Of a DNA stretch of 64,000 bases, positions 45,396 to 57,409 are shown one piece after another. Made by a program: the position numbers and the translations under genes. How positions within the stretch are numbered: the stretch's first letter is position 1; each line of letters starts with the position of its first letter. The stretch is from Ampullaceana balthica (Eukaryota > Mollusca > Gastropoda > Lymnaeidae). The DNA lies in NCBI GenBank assembly GCA_944989445.1, contig CALYLW010000178.1, forward strand, positions 470,165 through 534,164, given 5' to 3'. The notes under the pieces were generated by a model, which did no database searches, was not told where the DNA came from, and was given only the letters and a program-made list of their open reading frames with translations.

Positions 45396-47474
45396 CATCG
45401 ATGTTGTCAAAGTATTGCAACATGTTTGTTAATAGGAATATGTAAATGCATTTTTGTGTGTAACAAACAAAATAATGCATTCATACATCACATACACTCA
45501 CTTATAATCTTCAAATATTATGAGCTGGTTTAGTTGTTTCATTAGCAGCCAACAGTAGCAGAAATCAAGCGCAACTTGAATCTTAACACCAGCTTGTCTA
45601 AATTCTATAACAACGCCTGCTCCAATAATGTGATTGGTTTCACGCCAATAACAACAAACCTTGTTAACCCATTTCATTGGTCAAACCCCAATAACACGAC
45701 TGATCCAGCCATCTGTTTGGAAGAGCCCCACAAAGACCTATAACACCAGCAATTTGATTGGTTGAAATTCAGCAACTGATTTGATGGACCACAGTACCAA
45801 AGTCTCTTTAGGCTTGGAAGTTGGACTAATCGTCATCTCGACGACCCCAAAGTACGATCTGCCAATTTGTCATTTCTCAGACGACGAGTTTACGCCTCTG
45901 ACATAATCAGACCCCCCACTTCCTACGTCTCAGTCATAATATATCGCGGTAACTTCCCCTGAATGGTTTACGCAGACAACAGACTTGTTGTTTGCTGGGT
46001 TCTGCGGATGACGTATTTCCTTTGTGCTTGACGCTTTCTTCGCGTTTGCCCCAGTCATTCCATCATAATAGTCTAAATGTTATTCACGTAGGCTGTCCTA
46101 AAAAAAACAGACAGCTTCCAAACACATGCTTGTAAAAAGAATATTGTCAATCACTTCCCAGAACCAAACAACTGACATCATTCATCTCAATGTCAAGAGG
46201 AGTTTTACAAAATATTTCATGTGCATTGGATAGAAGTATTAGAAGGCCCTGTCACATCATGGCGGAAATATGTTAATAGAAATATCCGAGGCATTAAGCA
46301 TTAACTTGTCATTATTTTATTAAGATAACGATCTCACTTCCGGGTGCTGTGAGAGGAAATCAATTTGTGTCAACTTAGGAGTTAGGAGACTAGACCAAGA
46401 CATTTTTAAAAAAAATATTTTAAAAATTTAAAACCAGACATTTTACAAAAGTATTTTTACTTCTGTATTTATCCTGGAAAAAATCTATTTTTTAAAAGAC
46501 GAAAAGCTTGTCTATAAATAGTAACATTACGTCATGAGATATGACTTCATCTGGTCTGAGAAATTACTTATCCAACTGGGGAGAGTCAAGATGACTACAA
46601 TGGTTACATCGCCCTTGTTACATGTTATCATGATAAGACCTATGTCTATCATCTTATCCCAGTTATCCATTGCTGATTATCCATCACAGACCAAATGACC
46701 AAAACCGATTCTCCAAGATGAAATGTCTCCTCGGCACCGCTTTGTTACCAACACGGCTTGAGTGTTGTAAACAAGAGAGTTACCTGCTCGTTGTGAGCTG
46801 AGTTCCGGCCCCTTTGGTCTGCGCGCGCATCTATTTACAAAAAATGTGTATACACAATTTATATGACACCTCGTTTCTTAAGCAACATTTTGTGGACCGG
46901 ATCTTGAAACGTACACAAGGCAACGCCTACATTGTAGCTAGCTTTTTATCTCAATACAAATGATCCCCAAACAGTGCGCAAAAGGACATTTCTATACCTG
47001 GTAATGTCCTTCATCAATTCATAAAACAATTTCAACGATTTCAAAAAAAAAGATTGCCAGAGCGCAAGAATGACATTGTAATAGAAAATACATCTTACTG
47101 ATTTAGGACAAGAGTTAGCTCGAACTCGCTCAGCGCAAATGGTTTCACAGTTGTCACAGGTTTTTCAGGTTTCACTGTTTTACAGGTTTTACGGGTGAAT
47201 AATTATAAATTTGCATTTATTATTTTTAAAAGAAGCAATTTTTACACGCAATAAATATATGCTTATTTACGTAGAAGTATTTCCATTTATATTGTTTCTG
47301 TTTGTATATATATCCCAAATTTTAATTAATTTAATATTTAGCCCTTGAAGACTAAACGATGATTCAAACGTTATGGAGAAGCAAGGAGCACATGACTGTA
47401 AACAAGAGATCCTGTGGAACAATAAATATTGACAGCCATGTCAAAGAATCCTATGGATAAAATATCATAAAGCT
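45396..47474. other. Non-coding sequence with CCAAT/ATTGG words and a CpG-rich patch
   Basis: 45625-45765 carries five CCAAT-type words in both orientations. 46775-46835 is locally GC-rich (ggtctgcgcgcgcatct) and, read on the - strand, contains an ATG and a cag|gtaact donor-like end. It lacks a hydrophobic signal sequence, so I do not call it the SCUBE first exon. No other gene. Confidence 0.4.
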
Positions 47475-48105
47475 ACGTCAGGCTGTCACATATGAAATTT
47501 ATGTCAGGTTGTCACATATCTAAGAAAGCTATGACTAGTTGTCACATATCTTAGAAATTTATGACAGGTTGTCACATATCTAAGAAAGCTATGAGAGGTT
47601 GTCACATATCTAAGAAAGCTATGAGAGGTTGTCACATATCTAAGAAAGCTATGACAGGTTGTCACATATCTAAGAAAGCTATGACAGGTTGTCACATATC
47701 TAAGAAAGCTATGACAGGTTGTCACATATCTAAGAAAGCTATGACAGGTTGTCACATAATCTAAGAAAGATATGACAGGTTGTCACATATCTAAGAAAGC
47801 TATGACAGGTTGTCACATATCTAAGAAAGCTATGACAGGTTGTCACATATCTAAGAAAGCTATGAGAGGTTGTCACATATCTAAGAAAGCTATGAGACGT
47901 TGTCACATATCTAAGAAAGCTATGACAGGTTGTCACATATCTAAGAAAGCTATGAGAGGTTGTCACATATCTAAGAAAGCTATGAGAGGTTGTCACATAT
48001 CTAAGAAAGCTATGACAGGTTGTCACATATCTAAGAAAGCTATGAGAGGTTGTCACATATCTAAGAAAGCTATGACAGGTTGTCACATATCTAAGAAAAC
48101 TACGT
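47475..48105. repeat. 30-bp minisatellite, about 21 copies
   Basis: Unit gttgtcacatatctaagaaa + gctatgacag or gctatgagag. One unit has an extra base (47757), breaking the otherwise continuous reading frame on both strands. Confidence 0.97.
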
Positions 48106-48120
48106 CAGGTATATAGAACC

Positions 48121-48345
48121 ACTATAGAAGATAATTGCGTCCACAGACCATGACACATGACCTGTTGGCAAGTGATGCAGCGTTCACAGGCCACGGGTTT
48201 GTGGGTTCCACGTATTACCCAGCCGCCTAACTAGTGTTAGGTACCCATTCGGAGCTGGGTGAATCAGGGACGCCCTTGCCTTCACATGGATTTGAACCCG
48301 TGACCATCGGTTCACCAGTCGAGCGCGCTGCCTCTCCGCGTCACA
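48121..48345 (-). mobile_element. tRNA-derived SINE, copy 2
   Basis: On the - strand: cgactggtgaaccgatggtc, acgggttcaaatcc (B-box), gaatgggtacctaacacta, ggcggctgggtaatacg and ggtctgtggacgcaattatc, in the same order as copy 3 at 60791. Confidence 0.88.
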
Positions 48346-48662
48346 CAGATAAGCTTTGTTCATCTCACAGATTAACTTTGTTCATCTCACAGACTAACTT
48401 TGTTCATCTCACAGGTTAACTTTGTTCATCTCACATGTTAACTTTGTTCATCTCACAGGTTAACTTTGTTCATCTCACAGATTAACTTTGTTCATCTCAC
48501 AGATTAACTTTGTTCATCTCACAGGTTAACTTTGTTCATCTCACAGATTAACTTTGTTCATCTCACAGATTAACTTTGTTCATCTCACAGATTAACTTTG
48601 TTCATCTCACAGATTAACTTTGTTCATCTCACAGATTAACTTTGTTCATCTCACAGATTACC
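48343..48662. repeat. 22-bp minisatellite, about 14 copies
   Basis: Unit cacagattaactttgttcat + ct, abutting the tRNA end of SINE copy 2. Confidence 0.96.
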
Positions 48663-49227
48663 TTTGATAAACCAAAAAGGTTTATCTCAACGTTTAAAGC
48701 GGTGTCTTGTCCAGTGCTCTTGATTCACACACAGTAACTAAGGCATTTGTGTATTTCTGTAATCAAAACCTAACAACCCCAGATGCCCCACGTCATCTGC
48801 AGGGTCAAGTTACATTCAACATCCTCCAGGCAGTGGACATGACCATGACCAATGTTCTCTACAAGGTTCGATGGTCCCGTTTGCAGTGTGAAACAACTCG
48901 TGTGCAAAGTATAAAAAGTCGTTTGCAAAGTTGCCCAGCAACCATTATTCGTGCAATATTTAACATTTTCTGCACGGTAATTCTCAACTGCTGCTCGGCG
49001 TCGGTCAGATATCTGCGCAACCGCGCAACTTAAAGGAAACATTGGCCATGGGATTTCAGATCCAAGGTCATTGAAGTAGTCCAGGAATGACGGAAGTCCA
49101 TTACACAGCTCTGGCACAGTCCAGTTCTCCTGAAATAGGCCATCGAGTTCAAACGGCCTAAGATTGTGTTTACATTCTTTGAGTCCAAGTTGGGACCTGG
49201 TGGTTCTGGTCAGGACTTGAAAGGAAA
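48663..49227. other. Unclassified sequence with a dispersed-repeat segment (48895-49030)
   Basis: 48895-49030 matches 4540-4672 (see that entry). Open frames 48707-49033 (+) and 48770-49117 (-) overlap each other and have no family signature. Confidence 0.5.
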
Positions 49228-51510
49228 ATTGAAATGGAAGGATTTTACCCTAGCCCTGCTCATGTTTTACTCTTGTCCTACTCATGATCTCACACTAGTC
49301 ATAATGTTCTTTCACTAGTCCTACTCATGTTATTACCCTAGTCCTACTCATGTTATTACCCTAGTCCTACTCATGATCTTACACTAGTCCAACTCATGAT
49401 CTTACACTAGTCTTACTCATGATCTTACACTAGTCTTACTCATGTTCTTTCACTAGTCCTACTCATGTTATTACCCTAGTCCTACTCATGTTATTACCCT
49501 AGTCCTACTCATGTTATTACCCTAGTCCTACTCATGATCTTACACTAGTCCTACTCATGTTATTACCCTAGTCCTTCTCATGTTATTACCCTAGTCCTAC
49601 ACATGTTATAACCCTAGTCCTACTCATGTTATTACCCTAGTCCTACTCATGTTATTACACTAGTCCTACTCATGTTATTACCCTAGTCCTACTCATTTTC
49701 TTTCACTAGTCCTACTCATGTTATTACCCTAGTCCTACTCATGTTATTACCCTAGTCCTACTCATGATCTTACACTAGTCCTACTCATGTTATTACCCTA
49801 GTCCTACTCATGTTATTACCCTAGTCCTACTCATGATCTTACACTAGTCCTACTCATGTTATTACCCTAGTCCTACTCATGTTATTACCCTAGTCCTACT
49901 CATGATCTTACACTAGTCCTACTCATGTTATTACCCTAGTCCTACTCATGTTATTACCCTAGTCCTACTCATGATCTTACACGAGTCCTACTCATGTTAT
50001 TACCCTAGTCCTACTCATGATCTTACACTAGTCCTACTCATGTTATTACCCTAGTCCTACTCATGATCTTACACTAGTCCTACTCATGTTATTACCCTAG
50101 TCCTACTCATGTTATTACCCTAGTCCTACTCATGATCTTACACTAGTCCTACTCATGTTATTACCCTATTCCTACTCATGATCTTACACTAGTCCTACTC
50201 ATGATCTTACACTAGTCTTACTCATGATCTTACACTAGTCCTACTCATGTTCTTACACTAGTCTTACTCATGATCTTACACTAGTCCTACTCATGATCTT
50301 ACACTAGTCTTACTCATGATCTTACACTAGTCCTACTCATGTTCTTACACTAGTCTTACTCATGATCTTACACTAGTCCTACTCATGATCTTACACTAGT
50401 CCTACTCATGATCTTACACTAGTCTTACTCATGATCTTACACTAGTCCTACTCATGATCTTACACTAGTCCTACTCATGATCTTACACTAGTCTTACTCA
50501 TGATCTTACACTAGTCCTACTCATGATCTTACACTAGTCCTACTCATGATCTTACACTAGTCCTACTCATGATCTTACACTAGTCTTACTCATGATCTTA
50601 CACTAGTCCTACTCATGATCTTACACTAGTCCTACTCATGATCTTACACTAGTCCTACTCATGATCTTACACTAGTCTTACTCATGATCTTACACTAGTC
50701 CTACTCATGATCTTACACTTGTCCTACTCATGATCTTACACTAGTCTTACTCATGTTCTTACACTAATCCTACTCATGTTCTTACACTAGTCCTACTCAT
50801 GATCTTACACTAGTCCTACTCATGTTATTACCCTAGTCCTACTCATGTTATTACCCTAGTCCTACTCATTTTTATTACCCTAGCCCTGCTCATGTTTTAC
50901 TCTTGTCCTACTCATGATCTTACACTAGTCCTACTCATGATCTTACACTAGTCCTACTCATGTTATTACCCTAGTCCTACTCATGTTATTACCCTAGTCC
51001 TACTCATGTTATTACCCTAGTCCTACTCATGTTATTACCCTAGTCCTACTCATGATCTCACACTAGTCTTACTCATGTTCTTACCCTAGTCCTACTCATT
51101 TTTATTACCCTAGCCCTGCTCATGTTTTACTCTTGTCCTACTCATGATCTTACACTAGTCCTACTCATGTTCTTACACTAGTCTTACTCATGATCTTACA
51201 CTAGTCCTACTCATGATCTTACACTAGTCCTACTCATGTTCTTACACTATAGTCTTACTCGTGTTCTTACACTAGTCCTACTCATGATCTTACACTATAG
51301 TCTTACTCGTGTTCTTACACTAGTCCTACTCATGATCTTACACTATAGTCTTACTCGTGTTCTTACACTAGTCCTACTCATGATCTTACACTATAGTCTT
51401 ACTCGTGTTCTTACACTAGTCTTACTCATGTTCTTTCACTAGTCTTACTCATGTTCTTTCACTAGTCTTACTCATGTTCTTTCGCTAGTCCTTCTTATGT
51501 CCCTATCGTC
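49228..51510. repeat. 23-bp minisatellite, about 98 copies, with segmental higher-order duplications
   Basis: Unit tcctactcatgatcttacac + tag, with a variant ending gttattaccctag. The ttattaccc type dominates 49320-50160 and the gatcttacac type dominates 50170-50800. A distinctive junction (ccctgctcatgttttactct) occurs at about 49255, 50885 and 51117, showing duplication of longer blocks. Right of 51240 a variant with tatagtcttactcgtg alternates. Confidence 0.97.
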
Positions 51511-51676
51511 CTTTTTAGTTGAATAATTTGCATTTCAACAATTTGGAACGAATACCATGGCTTAAACTAAAGTTGAGAGGGGGGGGGGAGTTCACCCGTA
51601 GGTTTAGATATGGCCTAGTTAAGACAATACAAGAACTGTGTTCAAATAAAGAGAAGTAAAATAACGATTTTTAAAA

Positions 51677-52390
51677 ACCACGTTTTTATAAGCGGGCTAA
51701 AAAGAAGAAAATAATATTTTTTTGCACATAATTGTGAAGTAAAAATCTTTTTCTGGATTGATAAAAATTTCAAACTTATATGCTCAAGTACTATGATGTA
51801 ATATTACTAAAAACGTGGGGCGGGCGCTTCTCAGGCTTAACTAATTCAATTCACTCATTTTCTTACTCGTCATTTGTAAACCCTAATCATTTTAGCCAAA
51901 CGCCTAAAAAGCGCCCGCCCGCGTTTTTAGTCCTATAAATTATATATAATCTTTTTTTTTACTTCTATTTATTTTATTCTTTTTAGTCTAAGTTTATGCT
52001 ATGGTGAGTTTTGAAGTATTGATTATGTTCAAATATAATACGCATAGCCCGACAAACATTTACAGACTGGAAATGACTGATCTCCCCTTGATGTTAAACA
52101 TGGTTTTTGTGGTCGGGGTTGGTGTGAACTCGGCACGTGAATGTAATGTAAACAAGAGCAGACGGATAATACATATGCTTATATATAGATAAACTAAAAA
52201 GTTGAATAATTTAATAACGGTACATTCGATCGATCTGGAATTTTGATACAATGCATTGTCATCCAAGATCTATCTGTGGTAAAATTTTGAGATCTCTAAG
52301 ACCATCAGAAGTGGTTTAATTTTACGTTGGCAGATTTGAAAAATTGTGGACAGACAAACAGGAACGAAAGTGAGTTAATAAAAACGTGGT
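51677..52390. mobile_element. Fold-back MITE, copy B (714 bp)
   Basis: Near-identical to copy A at 36111-36853 over most of its length. Same outer ends (accacgtttttataagcg / gttaataaaaacgtggt), but the second internal inverted arm is altered (tataaattatatataatc near 51940). The matching frames at 52060-52266 and 36514-36720 (-) differ by only a few residues. Confidence 0.85.
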
Positions 52391-52743
52391 AATAAAAGAG
52401 CACATCGGCTCACTAACTACCGCACGTGCTCAGACGGGTTAACTCGTTGCAGCGCCTCCATTTATTGGCTGTGAGATGGTCGTGCGGTTGATCAGCTTTC
52501 AACATCTACGACTCGAGCCTTTGTCTGGTCTGATTATTTAATCGTCTTTTAAAATTGAAAATAACGCCCAAGGGTCGGGAGTGAAGACCATGCAGTGATC
52601 AGGCAGATTCCTATGTCGGTAATAATTAACCATTATTTGGTTCGTTTTCGTTAGTCATATTCTAGTAATTCTACAGATTCCTCTATTACAAGCACTAGGG
52701 GCTGTACACTTAAGGTTTTGGAAAAGAGTTGAAGATCGAAAAA
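52391..52743. other. Non-coding spacer, no feature recognised
   Basis: No gene or repeat that I can identify. Confidence 0.4.
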
Positions 52744-53205
52744 TAAAACTCAACATGGTGTCAGATAAATACAGATCATGGTGCGTTTAGAGCACCATAT
52801 CACCGTGTCCTCCAACCAATAAATACAGATCATGGGGCGTTTAGAGCACCATATCACCGTGTCCTCCAACCAATAAATACAGATCATGGGGCGTTTAGAG
52901 CACCATATCACCGTGTCCTCCAACTAATAAATACAGATCATAGGGCGTTTAGAGCACCATATCACCGTGTCCTCCAACCAATAAATACAGATCATGGGAC
53001 GTTTAGAGCACCATATCACCGTGTCCTCCAACCAATAAATACAGATCATGGGGCGTTTAGAGCACCATATCACCGTGTCCTCCAACCAATAAATACAGAT
53101 CATGGGGCGTTTAGAGCACCATATCACCGTGTCCTCCAACCAATAAATACAGATCATAGGGCGTTTAGAGCACCCATATCACCGTGTCCTCCTACCAATT
53201 CAATA
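52744..53205. repeat. 54-bp minisatellite, about eight copies
   Basis: Unit aataaatacagatcatgggg, cgtttagagcaccatatcac, cgtgtcctccaacc. Very homogeneous. Confidence 0.96.
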
Positions 53206-53558
53206 ACGTACATAACCCTAACATGCTTCTACACACACCACATTCTGGCAACTCATAACACTTAAGATTTAATTTTTCTTTTCGTCTCTTCAACCTTGTT
53301 TTTAAATGATATTTTTATACAGCCAGTAACACTTCATTATAAATAAAAGGTACACTACGATTTAAGCAACAGTGAGCCCTAGTTAAAACTAAAAGTAACT
53401 TTCACATGGTTTCAAAGTTAAATTTTTAATAACAGTATTATTATTATTGCGTATTTAAATATATACCCGTTAGAGTTAGTGAGACAATGAATTTTATTAA
53501 AAACCAAATGAAAATATAACATTTATTAGTTTTAATTAATAACTAAATTTTTAATAAA
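53206..53558. other. AT-rich spacer
   Basis: No feature recognised. Confidence 0.4.
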
Positions 53559-53560
53559 TA

Positions 53561-54090
53561 CAGCGGTACCTCGGTATACGTCCTTAATTCGTTCCAGATC
53601 CTTGGACTTATACCAAACAGGACGTATAACATAGGTTTTTTCCCCATAAGAAAAAAAGGGAAAATGATTAAATCGTTCCCATGAAAAAAAATCATATTGC
53701 TATTGGCATATTATACATAATTTATTGAATTGGTTGTATAAAATAATTTAAATACTTCTTAATACTAAAATACATAACTAAAAAGAACTTAGACGAAATT
53801 TTTACCTATTTTTCTGCTATGCAGATCAAATGCAATTTTCAATTTTTCAACATGCTCTAATGTCCCTAATTTTGTATTGTAATCGACCCCTGACCCTATT
53901 TCCGCAACATTGGCCGATGTAATATCGTCTTGATGTAATATCGTCTTGATGTAATAAATCGTCTTGATGTAATATCGTCTTTATTTTTCACAATCGTAGA
54001 AATCGTCTTAGCCTACTCTCGTCAAAACAGGACGTAAACCAAGGCCAAGTTGGACTTATTCCAAAGCAGACGTTTACCGGAGTACCACTG
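53561..54090. mobile_element. mariner-like MITE with TA duplication
   Basis: Starts cagcggtacctcggtatacg after TA (53559-53560) and ends cgtttaccggagtaccactg before TA (54091-54092). A second copy of the inner terminus (caaacaggacgtataac / aaaacaggacgtaaacc) occurs inside both ends. 530 bp, no transposase frame. Confidence 0.85.
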
Positions 54091-54199
54091 TATTCTAAAT
54101 AATTGAAAATGAATGTTATAATTAACAATTAGACAAATCCCCCAAAATGTCATACTTCTCTCCCCTGAATTTTTTAAAAAATAAATTGTTTTATTTTTT

Positions 54200-54780
54200 A
54201 CTTGTATTATTCGTTAAACTCGTCCATAGCAGCCGCCACAGCAGAAGCGATAGTTGAGAGCCGCTCAAACTGCCGTGAATAACGAGGCAGCGTTGAGGGC
54301 TTGTATTCTGGATACAGTACACGCTAAGCTATTTACACGGATGGTGTGACGGGCTCCGATAAGCCCCCGGGTTTTCACTTTCCCCCGAGAGAGCCACATC
54401 CCGCCTTTTGTTTAGTCTGTTCCTCACGTCTGCTGTTGCCTGCTGGCTGCGAGTCGAGTTGAACTCACGAGTGTCTCGCTATCTCGCCCTCTTCAAATTT
54501 TTTTATGCATCCCGTATTTATAGAAAGATTCGTATTTGCATCTCGTAATTCTCAAACTCGGTGCCCCCACCCCCACTCCCTCACCCCCTCCCACACACTC
54601 TCACCCCCCCACACACACACAAACACAAAGAGGACGTCTACCCTGCCAGAACTTTGTGTTAACGTTGTTGCCACTCGCTGGGGAGAAGAAGTCTCTCGTT
54701 TGGTATTACACCAATTCTCACAGCCTTGTCTGATTTTGAATAAATGTCGAGACATTCACAGACGCATTAGGTAAGGACGT
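54200..54780 (+). promoter_or_regulatory. CpG-containing GC-rich patch, possible promoter or first exon
   Basis: 54230-54480 is distinctly GC-rich with many CpGs compared with flanks. An open frame at 54505-54774 (+) ends at a good donor (cattag|gtaagg). The frame contains a C-rich repeat (ccccctcccacacactctc) and no recognised motif, so I do not call a protein. Confidence 0.3.
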
Positions 54781-54949
54781 CATCTCGGTCGAGGCTAATT
54801 GGAGGCAGTTGGGGGGGGGGCGCGAAAGGTCGGCTGGTGCTAGAGGGGGGAGGTTACTCACATCGACTTACAGAGTTAAGGGCAGGCTACTCCTGATGGA
54901 GTCAATGCTGCAGTGTTGTGTTCCTTGAGAGGGATGTGGACATTGACAT

Positions 54950-55440
54950 GTTAGACTACAACTGATCATATAATGGAGATGTCGCACTAACTGATACCAT
55001 AATGGAAACGTCCGACTAAAACTGATCCCCTAATTTAAATATTGGAGTAAAATAGATCCCCTAATGTAAATATTGGAGTAAAACGGATCCCCTAATGTAA
55101 ATATTGGATTAAAACTGATCTCACAATGTAAATGTTGGACTAAAACTTATCCCATAATGTAAATGTTGGACTAAAACTTATCCCATAATGTAAATATGAG
55201 ACTAAAACTGATCCCCTAATGTGACTATTGGACTAAAACTGATCCCATAATCTAATTGTTTGGCTAAAACTTATCCCATGATGTAAATGTTGGACTAAAA
55301 CTTATTCCATAATGGAAATGTTGGACTAAAACTTATCCCATAATGGAAATGTTGGACTAAAACTGAACACATAATGTACACATCGGACAATAATTGATCG
55401 CATAATGTAATTGTTGGACTAAAACGGATCCCATAATAAA
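54950..55440. repeat. About 31-bp degenerate minisatellite, 16 copies
   Basis: Unit like ggactaaaacttatcccata + atgtaaatgtt with many substitutions. Confidence 0.9.
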
Positions 55441-55461
55441 AGCCACGAGATATGTAAATAC

Positions 55462-55865
55462 GAAGCCAATACACCAAGAACCGTAACTCACAGCCAATAC
55501 GCCAAGAACCTTAACTCACAGCAATTACGTCAAGAACCTTAACTCACGGCCAATACGTCAAGAACCTTAACTCACGGCCAATACGCCAAGAACCTTAACT
55601 CACAGCCAATACGCCAACAACCTTAACTCAACTCACAGCCAATACGCCAAGAACCTTAACTCACAGCCGATACACCAAGAACCTTAACTCACAGTCGATA
55701 CGCCAATAACCTTAACTCACAGCCAATACGCCAAGAACCTTAACTCACAGCCAATACGCCAAAAACCTTAACGCACAGCCAATACGCCAAGAACCTTAAC
55801 TCACAGCCAATACGTCAAGAACCTTAACTCACAGCTAATACGTCAAGAACCTTAACTCGCCAAGC
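55462..55865. repeat. 28-bp minisatellite, about 14 copies
   Basis: Unit aaccttaactcacagccaat + acgccaag, directly adjoining the previous array. Confidence 0.95.
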
Positions 55866-55944
55866 ATGTATAACATCTTAGTTTTGACCCCGCCCCTCTC
55901 CCTTCTGATACAAAAATTATTACGATGGATTGGGTCCTATATAT

Positions 55945-56245
55945 CAGTGCTTCTCAAAGTGGTGGTCCGCGGACCGGTACCGGTCCGTGGGCCATCAGCT
56001 ACCGTTCCACAGAAGCTATCAAGAAAAGCCAGAAAAATATAATTATAAACTCTTATTTTCAACCATGATACTATTCCTATAGAATACGATAATATTTCGC
56101 TAATAAGCACATACAATGAAACAAATAAAATATAATAAATGACATTTCACTACCACATCAGTACAGTGAAAATAGTTCACCGGTCCCTGGTGCAATGGAA
56201 AAAAATCCTGCCGGTCCGCCATAGTAAAAAGCTTGAAAAGCAATG
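55945..56245. mobile_element. hAT-like MITE (CAGTGCTTCTCAAA type)
   Basis: Left end cagtgcttctcaaagtggtg + gtccgcggaccgg; right end ccggtccgccatagt ... gaaaagcaatg. Flanks ctatatat and ctctatac could be a decayed 8-bp duplication. Confidence 0.75.
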
Positions 56246-56720
56246 CTCTATACTCTATATCATTGATATCATTTCGATTTTCTGGTTAGCTTTATAGATG
56301 CTACATAGCGGATTTAGGTTCGGGGCTTGAGTGTATGCTACGGTTGTGGATATAAGTTAAGGATTATGGTTGTAGATTCCTGCTAGGGTAAAGTCACGAA
56401 TTGTGGCTGGCGGATTAGAGTTAGGGTTGGGGATTACGGTTAGTAATATGGTTATGATACGGAACGGCGCGGCAGTCTGTGAAGCAAAGAGACAACAGAA
56501 TGCCAGGTCTAGACGACAGGCCAGGAGGGATCGTACTCGAGACTCGAGACCCTACTGATGACAAGAGGGCAAGAATATGTCTAATAAGCCAGTAAAGGAC
56601 ACGCCAAGCTGCCAAAGGACACCACGATCTGCCGAAGGACACCGCGGTCTGCCGAAGTACATGGATGATGTGATGGTGAGAATTTTCCTCGTGGATCACG
56701 ATGGACAAAGAACAACAGGT
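56246..56720. other. Degenerate repeats and unclassified sequence
   Basis: 56300-56450 has loose ggttagggt-type words. 56590-56660 has three copies of a 21-bp word (gaaggacaccgcggtctgcc). No gene. Confidence 0.4.
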
Positions 56721-56895
56721 AGTGTCATGACGTCATACCCTGTCTGTCACGGATTTGGGTTAGTGTCATGACGTCATACCCTGTCTGTCACGGATTTTGG
56801 TTAGTGTCATGACGTCATACCCTGTCTGTCACGGATTTTGGTTAGTGTCATGACGTCATACCCTGTCTGTCACGGATTTGGGTTAGAATCATGAC
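56721..56895. repeat. 41-bp tandem repeat, four copies, each with a TGACGTCA palindrome
   Basis: Copies start at 56721, 56762, 56803 and 56844: agtgtcatgacgtcatac, cctgtctgtcacggatttgg. TGACGTCA is the full CRE (CREB/ATF) consensus. Confidence 0.95.
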
Positions 56896-56919
56896 TGTGA
56901 CAAAATAAGTGCTGTCATT

Positions 56920-57190
56920 GGCCCCTACGGGAACCTTCTCACCTCAAAAAGAGGAAACTACGATGGTACGGACACGTGGCAAGATCTGGAGGTCTCGCAA
57001 AGACTATAATGCAAGGCACAGTCCAGGGAGGAAGGAAAATAGGCAGACAAAGGAAGAGATGGGAATACGATATCAAAGAGTGGACCGGCCTGTCATTCAG
57101 CGACTCTCAAAAGGCAGCACAGGACCGGGACAAATGGCGTGAGATGGTGTGCAGTTCACGATGGTGCGCCAACGACCCAATGACGGGTTA
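56920..57190 (+). mobile_element. LINE ORF2 C-terminal fragment
   Basis: The frame from about 56950 reads KLRWYGHVARSGGLAKTIMQ, then GTVQGGRKIGRQRKRWEYDI, EWTGLSFSDSQKAAQDRDKW and a stop. This is the well-known C-terminal tail of animal non-LTR (RTE/Jockey-type) reverse transcriptases. The RT domain is absent, so it is a 5'-truncated relic. Confidence 0.85.
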
Positions 57191-57409
57191 AGGGATAGTT
57201 CAAGTTCATGACTGTGAGCCATAAATCGGTATTGGTGTCATGGATTGGGGTTGGAGTCGGGGATTGGGGTTGTGACTTGTGATTATGGATTAGGGTAAGC
57301 GTCATGGACTACAAGATCATAGGATGCAAGAATCTTCTGCAAAAGTCTGTAATAATTTTTATTTTAAAGATCATTGTTCTAATCTGTAACATCCACGGCC
57401 CACCAATAA
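57191..57409. other. Spacer with loose ggattggggttg words
   Basis: No feature recognised. Confidence 0.35.

Noticed and set aside
46775..46835. SCUBE signal-peptide exon on the - strand
   Set aside because: It has an ATG and a donor-like CAG|GTAACT, but the peptide (MRAQTKGAGTQLTTS) is not hydrophobic and the phase (2) does not match the phase-0 EGF1 exon.
47475..48662. Possible CRISPR-like array
   Set aside because: Units are contiguous repeats without unique spacers, and the DNA is eukaryotic.
54505..54774. Coding exon on the + strand ending at a good donor
   Set aside because: The frame includes a C-rich simple repeat and has no recognisable domain; kept only as a possible regulatory/first-exon patch.
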